This document shows, one piece after another, positions 35,971 through 45,200 of a DNA stretch of 64,000 nt (positions are counted from its first letter, which is position 1; every line of letters starts with the position of its first letter). Where the stretch lies: contig NZ_JACKZY010000002.1 of NCBI RefSeq assembly GCF_020833685.1, positions 186,001 to 250,000 of the forward strand, in the 5' to 3' direction. Below the pieces are notes generated by a model. That model searched no databases and was not told where the DNA came from. It saw only the letters and a list, made by a program, of their open reading frames with translations. Made by a program: the position numbers and the translations under genes. The DNA comes from Nitratireductor sp. B36 (lineage in GTDB: Bacteria; Pseudomonadota; Alphaproteobacteria; Rhizobiales; Rhizobiaceae).

Positions 35971-36930
35971 TCAGTGGTCGATGTCGTCCGCGCCTTCCAC
36001 AAAGGCAAAGAAAGCTGCAAGCGCCTGCTCGCGAAAGCGATCAGCCTCCTGAAGCAATTCGTGCCGCGCTCCGTCGATCGTCAACAGGGATCCGCTGCGC
36101 AGGTGCTGCACATAGGCTTCAATCGCCCTGTTGGAAACGACCCGGTCGCCGCCTGCTGCCAGTGTCAGCGAGGGGATGTGCAGCCGTGCCATGAACTCCG
36201 GCTCCGTCACCTGTTCCACCGCGCGGAACATCGCCCGCGTCCAGGCCACTGTCGGGCCATTTATGGCCAGCCCCGGCCAGGCCGTCACAGTCGCGCGGTT
36301 GCGGTTGAAGCGTTTCGGGTCGGAACTCAGCGCCGCGGGTGAAAAATCCGGGGTCTTGAGCCGGTTTCGACGGCCCGGCATGTACATTTTGCCCAAGCCG
36401 ATCGCATAGAGAAACCGGGCGAGACGCCTGACCCACACCGTTGTCGAAGAAGACGCCGCAAGGCCGAGCAGGGGCGCACAGAGCACCATGCGGCGCACGC
36501 GATTGGCAAGGCTGGGGGACGCAAGAAGGGCGATCAGCACACCGGTCGAATGCGCAAGGATGTAGTAGGGGCCCCGGCAATCGGGCAGAACAACCTGCTC
36601 AAACAGCGCGTCCAGGTCGCGGACATAATCGCCAAAGCTCTCCACATAGCCGCGATTGGCATTCGCCAGAAGCCTTTCAGAGCCACCCTGCCCACGCCAG
36701 TCGAGGATTGCCGTCCCATAACCCCGTTGCGCAAGATCATCGACCGTTTCGAAATATTTTTCGATGTATTCGTTGCGGCCGGGAAGCAGCACCACTGTGC
36801 CGCGTTTCGTCTCGCCCCGGCCCGGCACGCGGGCATACCGGATCGAGATCCCGTCGCTTGTCCGCAACAGACCTGCCTTAATCCCCTCTGGTGCGGGATT
36901 TTCAGGAACCACAATCAGCAGGTCATCCAT
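35971..36930 (-). CDS. Alpha/beta hydrolase, lysophospholipase (PldB-like)
   Basis: This 319-residue protein has the serine-hydrolase fold: oxyanion region VLLPGRNEYIEKYFE, LDWRGQGGSER, nucleophile elbow AHSTG (serine near residue 146), acid in the LAAGGDRVVS strand and the catalytic histidine in DGARHELLQEAD. This is the Hydrolase_4/monoacylglycerol-lipase type, with lysophospholipids or monoacylglycerols as likely substrates. No signal peptide is visible, so it is probably cytosolic. It is transcribed toward hisN, with only 6 bp between the two stops. Confidence 0.87.
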   Translation of the reverse strand: MDDLLIVVPENPAPEGIKAGLLRTSDGISIRYARVPGRGETKRGTVVLLPGRNEYIEKYFETVDDLAQRGYGTAILDWRGQGGSERLLANANRGYVESFGDYVRDLDALFEQVVLPDCRGPYYILAHSTGVLIALLASPSLANRVRRMVLCAPLLGLAASSSTTVWVRRLARFLYAIGLGKMYMPGRRNRLKTPDFSPAALSSDPKRFNRNRATVTAWPGLAINGPTVAWTRAMFRAVEQVTEPEFMARLHIPSLTLAAGGDRVVSNRAIEAYVQHLRSGSLLTIDGARHELLQEADRFREQALAAFFAFVEGADDIDH

Positions 36931-37046
36931 GCGGAAACATTGGCCTCAAGAGCGAAGATGAGGGGCGGAAGAAGATGATTTTCCTATGGATTGATAGAGC
37001 CGGGTCGGCTGAAAGGCAAGAAATGGAAAGGTTTGGGGAAATGAAT

Positions 37047-37115
37047 GCCGGAAGCGACGTCATGCCGCTTCCGGCGTTCCGCACCGGTGGAAGGGACGTT
37101 ACATCCGGTGCTTCC
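37047..37115. repeat. Two adjacent related stem-loops in the 426-bp gap before hsp20
   Basis: The first is a perfect 10-bp stem GCCGGAAGCG / CGCTTCCGGC (37047-37056 and 37066-37075). The second has 7-bp arms GCACCGG / CCGGTGC (37081-37087 and 37105-37111). Both contain the same core, GGAAG-N-GACGT...CTTCC, so they look like diverged tandem copies. The rest of the gap from 36931 to the promoter at 37224 shows no credible gene. Confidence 0.55.
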
Positions 37116-37223
37116 CCGATGGCAGCGCGAGGCCAACCATCAGGTTCGCCAACCCTACCGTGATCAAGCTGAACGATTCCCGAGTGCACTGTTCATCGGC
37201 TGTTCATGTGCCTGGGACACGCT

Positions 37224-37252
37224 CTTGAACCGGATTTTTGATGTCCCCATAT
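37224..37252 (+). promoter_or_regulatory. RpoH (sigma-32) heat-shock promoter of hsp20
   Basis: CTTGAA (37224-37229) and CCCCATAT (37245-37252) are 15 bp apart, very close to the sigma-32 consensus CTTGAAA / CCCCATNT. It predicts transcription from about 37259 and a leader of about 98 nt. Confidence 0.8.
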
Positions 37253-37258
37253 TATCTC

Positions 37259-37356
37259 TGCGGCCGCCAGGATGGGGCCGTTGGCCACTCAGAAACGCCC
37301 AAAGCGGGTTTCGGAACAGGGCCATAACGCAATGTTGCTCAACAGGAGAACAGACC
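37259..37356 (+). promoter_or_regulatory. ROSE-like RNA thermometer in the hsp20 leader
   Basis: The leader folds into successive hairpins, including GAAACGCCC-AAAGC-GGGTTTC (37288-37308). The last one joins TTGCT (37335-37339) to the ribosome-binding AGGAG through a CAAC loop. The UYGCU element pairing with AGGA is the hallmark of ROSE elements, which block translation of rhizobial small heat-shock genes at low temperature and melt on warming. Confidence 0.7.
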
Positions 37357-37815
37357 ATGCGTCACGTTGATTTTTCACCTCTCTATCGTTCCACCGTCGG
37401 GTTCGACCGGCTCTTCTCGATGCTCGATACGCTCGGGCAACCGGATAACGGCCAGACCTATCCGCCCTACAATATCGAGCGCACGGGTGAGGACGCCTAC
37501 CGCATCTCCATGGCGGTCGCCGGGTTCGGCGAAGAAGATATTTCCATTGAGGCCCACCGCAATGTGCTCACCGTCAAGGGTGAGAAGAGCACCGAACAGA
37601 AGGATGAGGGCGAGCTGCTTTACCGCGGCATTGCCTCGCGCAGCTTCGAGCGCCGCTTCCAGCTTGCCGATCATGTCGAGGTGACTGGGGCCAATTTGGA
37701 GAACGGCCTGCTTCACATCGAGCTTACGCGCAACATCCCCGAGGAGATGAAGCCGCGCCGCATCCCCATCGCTTCGGTGAAGGATGCGAAGGAGATCGAG
37801 GCGAAGGCCCACTAA
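37357..37815 (+). CDS. Hsp20 / IbpA-type small heat-shock protein
   Basis: This 152-residue alpha-crystallin-domain protein starts MRHVDFSPLYRSTVGFDRLF, contains AGFGEEDISIEAHRNVLTVKGEK and the ELLYRGIASRSFERRFQLADHV strand region, and ends with RRIPIA, an I-x-I motif for oligomerisation. It is a holdase chaperone of the class A rhizobial type. AGGAG precedes the ATG and is embedded in the thermometer hairpin. Expression should be heat-induced at both transcription (sigma-32) and translation (ROSE). A strong terminator follows. Confidence 0.93.
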   Translation: MRHVDFSPLYRSTVGFDRLFSMLDTLGQPDNGQTYPPYNIERTGEDAYRISMAVAGFGEEDISIEAHRNVLTVKGEKSTEQKDEGELLYRGIASRSFERRFQLADHVEVTGANLENGLLHIELTRNIPEEMKPRRIPIASVKDAKEIEAKAH

Positions 37816-37842
37816 GGCGAATAATGCCTTGAAGACCTGACG

Positions 37843-37867
37843 GCGGCGCCCTTGTGGCGCCGCTTTT
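37843..37867 (+). terminator. Rho-independent terminator of hsp20
   Basis: GCGGCGCC and GGCGCCGC form a perfect 8-bp stem with loop CTTGT and then TTTT. It lies in the 55-bp gap between hsp20 and the convergent DoxX gene. Confidence 0.85.
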
Positions 37868-37870
37868 GGT

Positions 37871-38440
37871 TCAGGTGTTTGCAATCGCGCGGCGGCGCGA
37901 AAGAAGCGCGTCGAGCGAGATCAACCCCGCGCCTTTGACCCCGAGATAGAGAAGCAGGAAAACCCAGAGCGTGCGCTGGTCCCAGATCAGTCCGTCCGAA
38001 AAGCGATCGAACCAGGCGCCTGCCGTCTGGGAGCCGACCTTGTGAACGGCGATGTCGACATAGGACTGTACGAGCACAAAACCGATCATGCCGAGCGCGG
38101 CGAGACGGGTGAAAAGCCCCACCACGATCAGCAATGGCAACACAAACTCCGAATACGTCCCCAGCCACACGATGATCCCCCACGGGATGAACGATACGGC
38201 GGAAACGTTGCCGCCCGCCGCCTCCACTGCCGGCAGCGCGATCTGGTAATAGGCGCCGTCAGCGACGTGAAAGAAACCGAAAAAGCCGTCTCCGACTTTC
38301 GTACGTGCCGAGTTCAGGAAGTAGAAATAGAGAACGGCGAAGAAGGAGAAGCGGGCGGTGAGGCCCAGGAACCATCCGTCAAGCAGGCGCTCGACGGTCG
38401 AGAATACACGCGCATGCAGCGCCTCGATTGTCTGAAACAC
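37871..38440 (-). CDS. bufD: DoxX-family membrane protein of the bufferin operon (BufD)
   Basis: From GTG 38440, preceded by AAGGAC, the protein has 189 residues (MFQTIEALHARVFSTVERLL) and starts just after the bufC stop. An ATG at 38482 inside bufC is an alternative. Four hydrophobic segments are visible, with the DoxX-like parts LYFYFLNSARTKVGDGFFGF, YSEFVLPLLIVVGLFTRLAALG and YVDIAVHKVG. DoxX proteins recur at the end of bufferin (buf/hvf) operons, where they are thought to act in electron transfer or export at the membrane. The exact task is unproven. Confidence 0.8.
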   Translation of the reverse strand: MFQTIEALHARVFSTVERLLDGWFLGLTARFSFFAVLYFYFLNSARTKVGDGFFGFFHVADGAYYQIALPAVEAAGGNVSAVSFIPWGIIVWLGTYSEFVLPLLIVVGLFTRLAALGMIGFVLVQSYVDIAVHKVGSQTAGAWFDRFSDGLIWDQRTLWVFLLLYLGVKGAGLISLDALLSRRRAIANT

Positions 38441-38445
38441 GGGCC

Positions 38446-39261
38446 TTAGTCCTTTTCGTCGATATCGTTGCTTGAACGGCAACCTGCAAAAGCGCCGCTT
38501 TCAATGGTCAAGGCAATTGCAGCCTGAAGATCGAATTCCGGAACCGCCTCAAGGGAGAGGCCCACGGCCTGCTGCAGTGGGGCTCCGCGGCTGAGCGCCT
38601 CAATAAAAAGAAACTGGCCGTGGTCGATTTTGCGCACCTGCACCGTAAGAGCTGGCCGCGTCACAAGGACTGCCTGCGCGAGACCGGCATTGATGCGTTC
38701 GGGCATCGGCCCTTCCCGATGGGCGGTAAAGATCGTGTGGATCGCGTAGGCGGACGAAATGAACCTTGCAGCCGGATGTGGCGTGAAGACCGCTGTCGCC
38801 AGGGCCTCCGGCGGCAGCGCACCCAGATCATCTGCGTCAAGCGGTGCATGGTCGGCCGCGTGATAGGCGTCCAGCCAGGCGCGTTCCAGCCGGGCAACGT
38901 CAGGCAGGTATTTCAGGTGGCTGATCGGTGCGCAGCCGGCGAGGAACCGAGCAAAATCTTGACCATACTCAAAGACCAGCGGCGAGCGTGGCGGATGCGC
39001 ACGCACAAAATCTCGTGCGATCATGCGAAAGTTTTCCTTCCCGAGGATTTGCGCCACCGTCGGGAAGATCTCGGTCAGAGCCGTGACAAGACTGTGCGTG
39101 ACATTGTTGCGGTAGACGTTGAAGCGCTTGTTTGCGGACTTTCCGCAGGGGCCGGTCAAACCTTGGGGCGTGGCGCGCCCGGGATCGAGCAGCACGGAAC
39201 CAAACGCGCCGTCATACGCTGCTGAATTGCCTTCGGCGGGCATGTCAGGAGTGGAGGGCAT
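38446..39261 (-). CDS. bufC: DUF2063-family partner protein of the MNIO enzyme (BufC/HvfC-like)
   Basis: This 271-residue protein overlaps the end of bufB by 17 bp. Its N-terminal DUF2063 region contains [29 protein letters not shown] and [19 protein letters not shown], often labelled a putative DNA-binding domain. Work on Haemophilus HvfC and Caulobacter BufC shows that such proteins instead bind the precursor leader and form a complex with the DUF692 enzyme, so the DNA-binding label should not be used here. No ribosome site is evident before the ATG, which fits translational coupling to bufB. Confidence 0.85.
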   Translation of the reverse strand: MPSTPDMPAEGNSAAYDGAFGSVLLDPGRATPQGLTGPCGKSANKRFNVYRNNVTHSLVTALTEIFPTVAQILGKENFRMIARDFVRAHPPRSPLVFEYGQDFARFLAGCAPISHLKYLPDVARLERAWLDAYHAADHAPLDADDLGALPPEALATAVFTPHPAARFISSAYAIHTIFTAHREGPMPERINAGLAQAVLVTRPALTVQVRKIDHGQFLFIEALSRGAPLQQAVGLSLEAVPEFDLQAAIALTIESGAFAGCRSSNDIDEKD

Positions 39262-40165
39262 GGCGTTTCACGTTCTGCTGTCGACCGCGATGGCGGTCGA
39301 GAATGCGCTCGGCAGCAATGGCCTCCGAGCGAAGGATTGGCCAATCGGGCACATCGGAATCCCATTCTACAAGCGTGTCGATCGGTCCACATTGTTCGAT
39401 CACTGTCTCGTAAAGGCTCCATACGGGATCGGCGACCGGTCGGTCATGGCTGTCGATCAGAAGCGGCGCGCCCTCGTCGTCTTCCTGTTCGTCATGGCCG
39501 GCGAGATGAACCTCGCCTACATGTTCAAGTGGAAACTCGGCCAGATATTCGGTGGCGCTGAAACCGTGATTGGTTGCGGAAACGAAAACATTGTTGATGT
39601 CGAGCAGCAAGCCGCAGCCCGTGCGCTTCACGATTTCACGCAGGAAATCGGTTTCGTTCCAGCTGGATTCTGAGAAAAGGACATAGGTGGAGGGGTTTTC
39701 CAGCAGCATCGGTCTGCCGATGGCTTCCTGCACCTGGTCGATATGCTCACATACGCGCTTCAGCGTCTCGTCGGTATACGGTAGGGGCAGAAGGTCGTTG
39801 AAGAATACATCGTCATGGGTCGACCATGCGAGGTGCTCGGACACCTTGAAGGGTTCGTAGCGTTCGACCAGGTTTGCAAAGCGGGACAGATGTTCGGGAT
39901 CGATCGGGTCCAGACCGCCGATGGACATGCAGACACCGTGCAGCGAGACGGGCAGAAGTGTACGTATTTCGCTCAGGACGGCGTGCGGCGGTCCGCCCGC
40001 GCCCATGTAGTTTTCAGCGTGGATTTCGAGGAAGCCCACGGATGTGGGTTCCGCTTTTATCGCATCGAAATGCTGTGGTTTGAAACTCGCGCCGGCCCTG
40101 CCGGCGGGATGGAATGCCGGGAAGCGGTTCTGGTTTGCGGATTGAATCGCAAATTTGCGTGTCAT
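39245..40165 (-). CDS. bufB: DUF692-family multinuclear non-heme iron oxidative enzyme (MNIO, BufB)
   Basis: This 306-residue TIM-barrel protein has the DUF692 motifs [63 protein letters not shown] and [11 protein letters not shown]. The His, Asp, Glu and Asn residues in these are the iron ligands of MNIO enzymes such as MbnB and TglH, which remodel cysteines in ribosomal peptides. In bufferin operons the enzyme converts core cysteines to thiooxazole-type heterocycles that bind copper. GGGAGG precedes the ATG. It follows the precursor gene by 44 bp and is followed by bufC with an overlap. Confidence 0.9.
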   Translation of the reverse strand: MTRKFAIQSANQNRFPAFHPAGRAGASFKPQHFDAIKAEPTSVGFLEIHAENYMGAGGPPHAVLSEIRTLLPVSLHGVCMSIGGLDPIDPEHLSRFANLVERYEPFKVSEHLAWSTHDDVFFNDLLPLPYTDETLKRVCEHIDQVQEAIGRPMLLENPSTYVLFSESSWNETDFLREIVKRTGCGLLLDINNVFVSATNHGFSATEYLAEFPLEHVGEVHLAGHDEQEDDEGAPLLIDSHDRPVADPVWSLYETVIEQCGPIDTLVEWDSDVPDWPILRSEAIAAERILDRHRGRQQNVKRHALHS

Positions 40166-40209
40166 CAGGCGCCTCCCGGCATTGCTGGTTCAGGATGCTG
40201 TCAGGCCGA

Positions 40210-40515
40210 TCAGGACGGCAGGTCGCGATCGAGCGGCTCAAGCGAACCCATGCGGTCGCCAGGAAGCTCCATCGTGGTGCATGTACCGGAATCGACATAC
40301 GTCCAGGCATTGCCCTGATAGTCGACCTTCGATGTGCCGGCGCAGGTGGTGCCGGGGCCGGCAGCGCAGTCATTCTTGCCTGCCATGGAAACGCCGTAGC
40401 ATTTCTCTTTTTCCTGCGCCTGGGCAGCCGTGGTCGTGGCAAGGGTGCCTGCAGACAGGGCGGCTGCAACCGTTCCAGCGATATAGGCAGCGGTCAGTGC
40501 GGTTTTCGTGGACAT
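40210..40515 (-). CDS. bufA: Bufferin precursor, DUF2282 family (BufA1)
   Basis: This 101-residue peptide starts with a Sec-type signal ([20 protein letters not shown], cleavage near AQAQ). The DUF2282 core that follows has four cysteines (39, 50, 58, 79): [30 protein letters not shown] and SGTCTT. Bufferin precursors are unusual RiPPs because they carry a signal peptide as leader. The core is modified by BufB with BufC and is thought to buffer excess copper in the periplasm. AGGAGA precedes the ATG. The tail after the last cysteine ([19 protein letters not shown]) is acidic. A 6-bp inverted repeat GCCGGA/TCCGGC lies upstream at 40546-40563. Confidence 0.88.
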   Translation of the reverse strand: MSTKTALTAAYIAGTVAAALSAGTLATTTAAQAQEKEKCYGVSMAGKNDCAAGPGTTCAGTSKVDYQGNAWTYVDSGTCTTMELPGDRMGSLEPLDRDLPS

Positions 40516-40669
40516 GAAAAGATCTCCTCTAGAGGTCGCGTCGAAGCCGGATTCAACTCCGGCACGACCCGTTTTTTCAGAGGGACAGTTCACTTGGAAA
40601 TCAAGCGCGCGCGAGCCACCATCACATGGGCGTGAAAGCGTGTTTATCGTCAGGCACGCGCGCGTGAGT

Positions 40670-41722
40670 TCAGCCTTGCAGCAGGTCTGCAAACCGACTG
40701 ATTTCAGAAGGCTCGGTTGCGAAGCTGGTCACGAAGCGATGAAGTATGTCCCCCTCGCTGATCTCGCTGGCGAAAGACAATGGTGGTTTCCAGGGGTAGA
40801 ACCGCGCACCTGCCGCCTGAAGGCTCTCCGCCTTTTCGGCTGACATGAGTGCAAACACCTCGTTCGCCTGCGGCTGCCAGGCAAGGCGTATGCCTTCGGC
40901 ACTATCGATTGCGGAGGCCAGTTCGCTGGCCATGGCGTTGGCGTGGCGGGCGGTGTTGAGCCACAAGTCGTCCCTGAAATAGGCTTCGAACTGTGCGGCG
41001 ATGAAGCGTGACTTGGAAAAGAGTTGTGCGGCCCGCTTGCGCAGAAAATGCATCTGCCCGACCTTTGCAGGATCAAGCACAACAATAGCCTCCGCACACC
41101 AGCAGCCATTCTTGGTGCCGCCGAAGGAAACAATGTCGACGCCGCGCTTCCATGTCATTTCGGCCGGAGTGGTGTCGAGCGCTACAAGAGCGTTGGCAAA
41201 GCGCGCTCCGTCCAGATGCAACGGAATACCGGCCTTGCGGCAGATGCCGGCGATCTTCTCGATATCGTCGAGAGAGTAGAGCGTGCCGATCTCGGTGGCC
41301 TGGGTGATGGAAGCGGCCATGGGTTGTCCCGCATGCACGAATTCAGCCGGGTGTTCGTGGATCGCGGCGTCGAGCGCGTTCGGATCCATGCACCCCAACC
41401 GACCGGCAACCCCCTTCAGGCGCGCCCCGCCGGTCAGATATTCCGGCGCCCCGCCCTCGTCTTCGATGGCGTGGGCTTCCGTGTGGCAGAAGGCGACCCC
41501 GCCCGGCCTGGCCGCCCAGGCAAGCGACAGGCTGTTTGCGGCCGTGCCGGTGCCGACAAAGAAAACCGACACCTCGCGCTCGAAGACGTCGCAAAAGATT
41601 CGCTCTACCTGTTTGTCCAGATCGCCTGTCCCATAGGCCGATGCGTAGCCGCCTGCATTGTTTGTGAGCGCTTCGGCGATTTGCGGATGGGCGCCGGCCC
41701 AGTTGTCGGAGGCGAAATTCAT
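40670..41722 (-). CDS. ltaE: Low-specificity L-threonine aldolase
   Basis: This 350-residue PLP enzyme (fold type I) starts [20 protein letters not shown]; further upstream starts are less likely. It shows the cofactor region [15 protein letters not shown], the [12 protein letters not shown] aspartate block and the Schiff-base lysine in [17 protein letters not shown]. It cleaves threonine or allo-threonine to glycine and acetaldehyde. It lies upstream of bufA on the same strand with 154 bp between and no obvious terminator, so read-through into the bufferin operon is possible, though a functional link seems unlikely. Confidence 0.9.
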   Translation of the reverse strand: MNFASDNWAGAHPQIAEALTNNAGGYASAYGTGDLDKQVERIFCDVFEREVSVFFVGTGTAANSLSLAWAARPGGVAFCHTEAHAIEDEGGAPEYLTGGARLKGVAGRLGCMDPNALDAAIHEHPAEFVHAGQPMAASITQATEIGTLYSLDDIEKIAGICRKAGIPLHLDGARFANALVALDTTPAEMTWKRGVDIVSFGGTKNGCWCAEAIVVLDPAKVGQMHFLRKRAAQLFSKSRFIAAQFEAYFRDDLWLNTARHANAMASELASAIDSAEGIRLAWQPQANEVFALMSAEKAESLQAAGARFYPWKPPLSFASEISEGDILHRFVTSFATEPSEISRFADLLQG

Positions 41723-42270
41723 GCAGTCGATCTCTCTTTTGACCTTAAAATAAGCAGTGGCGGCGCGACATTGCGCGCTTCGCACCCTTCTATCAAGTCC
41801 CGAAGATTAGATGTTGCGGTCATTCGGTTGCTTTGCAGGATGATCTGCGGTCATGACGGATAATTTCGATAATACTTGCAGCTTGGGAATTTTCTTTCGC
41901 TTTTTGCGCAAAAAATTTGCATTTCCGTCTTGTCTGGTGTTGGTATTTCTGGCATTTCAGCGAATAGGACAGCACTCCTGTCTTATTGCGCGCAGATTGC
42001 GCTGCGGTGCATTGCAAACGCCTCCCCGGGTCGTGGTAATGTAGCAGTGATCGGCGCGACACAGGCGGTCCGGCAATGACCGGAGCAAAATCCATAGGCA
42101 GGAATGCCCCGCCCAAGAACAAGAAAATGCGCCGGAGCGAACCGGTAGCGTTCCTCCGGCTTCTAAATGGAAATGCCGTGCATACACCCCGGATGGCCGC
42201 AAGGGCAGCCCGGCGACTGAACGACCGCTCAGGGAGGAGAGGCTCTGGGCAACAATAGTGAGGAATTGCG
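41723..42270. other. 548-bp intergenic region upstream of gltB
   Basis: The centre (about 41850-41990) is clearly richer in A and T than its surroundings and holds a perfect 14-bp palindrome of five T, GCGC and five A at 41901-41914. It probably contains the gltB promoter and the divergent ltaE promoter. A short open frame at 42076-42258 lacks good support as a gene. I could not identify a riboswitch or a sigma-54 site. Confidence 0.5.
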
Positions 42271-45200
42271 ATGACGGAAATGACGCCATCTGTTTCGACC
42301 AAGTTCGAACCTGCCGCCGAGGCTGGAGCGGCCACCGTCAAACGCACAGAAAAGCACGCTGTACCCGGCCTGCCGGCAGCGCAGGGGCTTTATGATCCGC
42401 GCAATGAACACGATGCCTGCGGTGTCGGCTTTGTCGCGCATATGAAGGGCAAGCGTTCGCACAGCATCGTCCAGGACGGGCTTGCCATGCTCGAAAACCT
42501 CACCCATCGCGGTGCCGTTGGCGCCGATCCGCTTGTCGGTGACGGTGCGGGCATGTTGATGCAGATTCCGGACCGTTTCTATCGTGAGGAATGGGCCGAA
42601 CGCGGTGTCGAGCTTCCTGAGCCTGGCCATTATGGCGTCGGCCATTTCTTCATGCCGCGCGATGGCGCGCTGCGCGAAAAGATCGATACGATCATCGCCG
42701 ATGTGGTGCGCTCGGAAGGGCAGGAGCTGATCGGTTTCCGCGATGTGCCGGTCGACAATTCCTGCCTCTCCAAGGCGCCCGAAATCGTGGCGTCAGAGCC
42801 GGTTCATCGGCAGATTTTCATCGCGCGCGGTGCCGGCATCGAAAATGAAGAGGATTTCGAGCGCAGGCTCTACATCCTCCGCAAGGTGATTTCGGGCCGT
42901 GTGCGCGAGGAGCTGGAAGGCGGCACGCATGGTTTCTACACCGTCTCGCTGTCGGCGCGCACCATCGTCTACAAGGGCATGTTCCTCGCCTATCAGCTTG
43001 GCGCCTATTATAAAGACCTGAAGGACCCGCGTTTCGAGACGGCGTTGGCTCTCGTGCACCAGCGTTTCTCCACCAACACCTTCCCCTCCTGGGAACTCGC
43101 GCATCCCTATCGCATGGTCGCCCACAATGGCGAGATCAACACGGTGCGCGGCAACGTCAACTGGATGGCGGCGCGGCAGGCTTCGGTGGATTCGGAGCTC
43201 TTCGGCAACGACATTTCCAAGCTCTGGCCCATTTCCTATGAGGGCCAGTCCGACACGGCCTGTTTCGACAACGCGCTGGAGTTCCTGTTCCAGGGCGGTT
43301 ATTCGCTCGTCCATTCCATGATGATGCTGATCCCGGAAGCCTGGGCCGGCAACCGCCTGATGAGCGACGAGCGCAAGGCGTTCTACGAATATCACGCCGC
43401 ATTAATGGAGCCGTGGGACGGCCCCGCCGCCGTGGCGTTCACCGACGGTGTCCAGATTGGCGCCACGCTCGACCGCAACGGCCTTCGCCCGGCGCGCTAC
43501 ATCGTCACCGACGATGATCGGGTCATCATGGCGTCGGAAGCCGGTGCGCTGGTGGTGCCGGAGGAGAAGATCGTCAGCAAATGGCGTCTCCAGCCCGGCC
43601 GCATGCTTCTGATCGATATGGAAGAAGGCCGCATCATCTCGGATGAAGAGGTGAAGGCGAAGATTGCCACCAAACATCCGTTCAAGAAGTGGCTCGACAA
43701 CACCCAGCTCATTCTTGAGGACCTGAAGCCGGTGGAGCCCCGCGCCCTGCGCAAGGATGTCTCCCCGCTCGATCTGCGGCAGGCTTTCGGCTACACGCAG
43801 GAAGACACGAAGATGCTGATGGCGCCCATGGCCACGACCGGCCAGGAGGGCATCGGCTCCATGGGCACCGACACGCCGATCTCGGCCATGTCCGACAAGC
43901 CCAAGCTGCTCTACACCTATTTCAAGCAGAACTTTGCGCAGGTAACCAACCCGCCGATCGATCCGATCCGCGAAGAACTGGTGATGAGCCTGGTCTCCTT
44001 CATCGGCCCGCGGCCCAATATTTTCGATCTGGTCGGCTCCTCGCGCCGCAAGCGGCTTGAGGTGCGCCAGCCCATCCTCACCAATGGCGATCTGGAAAAA
44101 ATCCGCTCCATCGGCCACACCGAGGACCGGTTCGACACCAAGACCATCGACGTCACTTATGCCTCGGGCGAGGGGGCTGCCGGCATGCGCGGCGCGCTGG
44201 AGCGCGTGTGCGACCGTGCCGAGGCAGCCGTTGCCGGCGGTTACAACATCATCATCCTGTCGGATCGTCAGATCGGCCCGGACCGCATCGCCATCCCGAT
44301 GCTGCTTGCCACCGCCGCCGTCCACCATCACCTGATCCGCAAGGGCCTGCGCACGGCGGTCGGCCTCGTGGTCGAATCCGGCGAGCCGCGCGAAGTGCAC
44401 CACTTCTGCTGTCTGGCCGGCTATGGCGCAGAGGCGATCAATCCCTATCTCGCCTTCGATACACTGCTTGCCATGCACCAGGCAGGCGAGTTCCCGCCGG
44501 AGGTGGACCCGCAGGAGGTCGTCCAGCGCTACATCAAGGCCATCGGCAAGGGCATTCTGAAGGTGATGTCCAAGATGGGCATCTCCACCTACCAGTCCTA
44601 TTGCGGCGCGCAGATTTTCGATGCCGTGGGCCTCGAAAGCGATTTCATCGAGCAGTATTTCACCAACACCGCCACCACGATCGAAGGTGTCGGGCTGGAG
44701 GAGATCGCAGCCGAGACGGTGGGGCGTCACACATCCGCGTTCGGTCCCGACCCGGTGTTGAAAAACGCGCTCGAAGTGGGGGGCGAATACAATTACCGCA
44801 TACGCGGCGAAGCCCACATCTGGTCGCCCGATGCGGTCGCCTCCCTCCAGCATGCCGTGCGCGGCAAATCGTGGGAGACCTATCGCGATTTCGCAAAAAT
44901 GGTCGATGGCGAGGCGGCAGACGCCAAGTCCATTCGCGGCCTCTTCGCGGTCAAAACCGCAAAGGACACGGGCCGCAAGCCGGTCTCGCTCAACGAGGTC
45001 GAGCCGGCGTCCGAGATCGTCAAGCGCTTCTCCACCGGTGCCATGTCCTTCGGCTCCATCAGCCGCGAGGCGCACACCACGCTGGCGCGCGCCATGAATG
45101 CGCTGGGCGGCAAATCCAACACGGGCGAGGGCGGCGAGGAGCCGGACCGCTACATGCCCATGCCCGATGGTTCGATGAACCCCGAGCGCTCGGCCATCAA

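Noticed and set aside
38446..39261. Reading the DUF2063 protein as a transcription factor
   Set aside because: The family's DNA-binding label is historical; its place between bufB and bufD fits the MNIO partner role better.
40546..40563. GCCGGA-N6-TCCGGC repeat upstream of bufA as a metal-responsive operator
   Set aside because: Only 6-bp arms in GC-rich DNA. It may be chance, and no matching regulator is known here.
42076..42258. Possible 60-residue leader peptide before gltB
   Set aside because: Basic, low-complexity product, no ribosome site and no attenuator-like structure seen.
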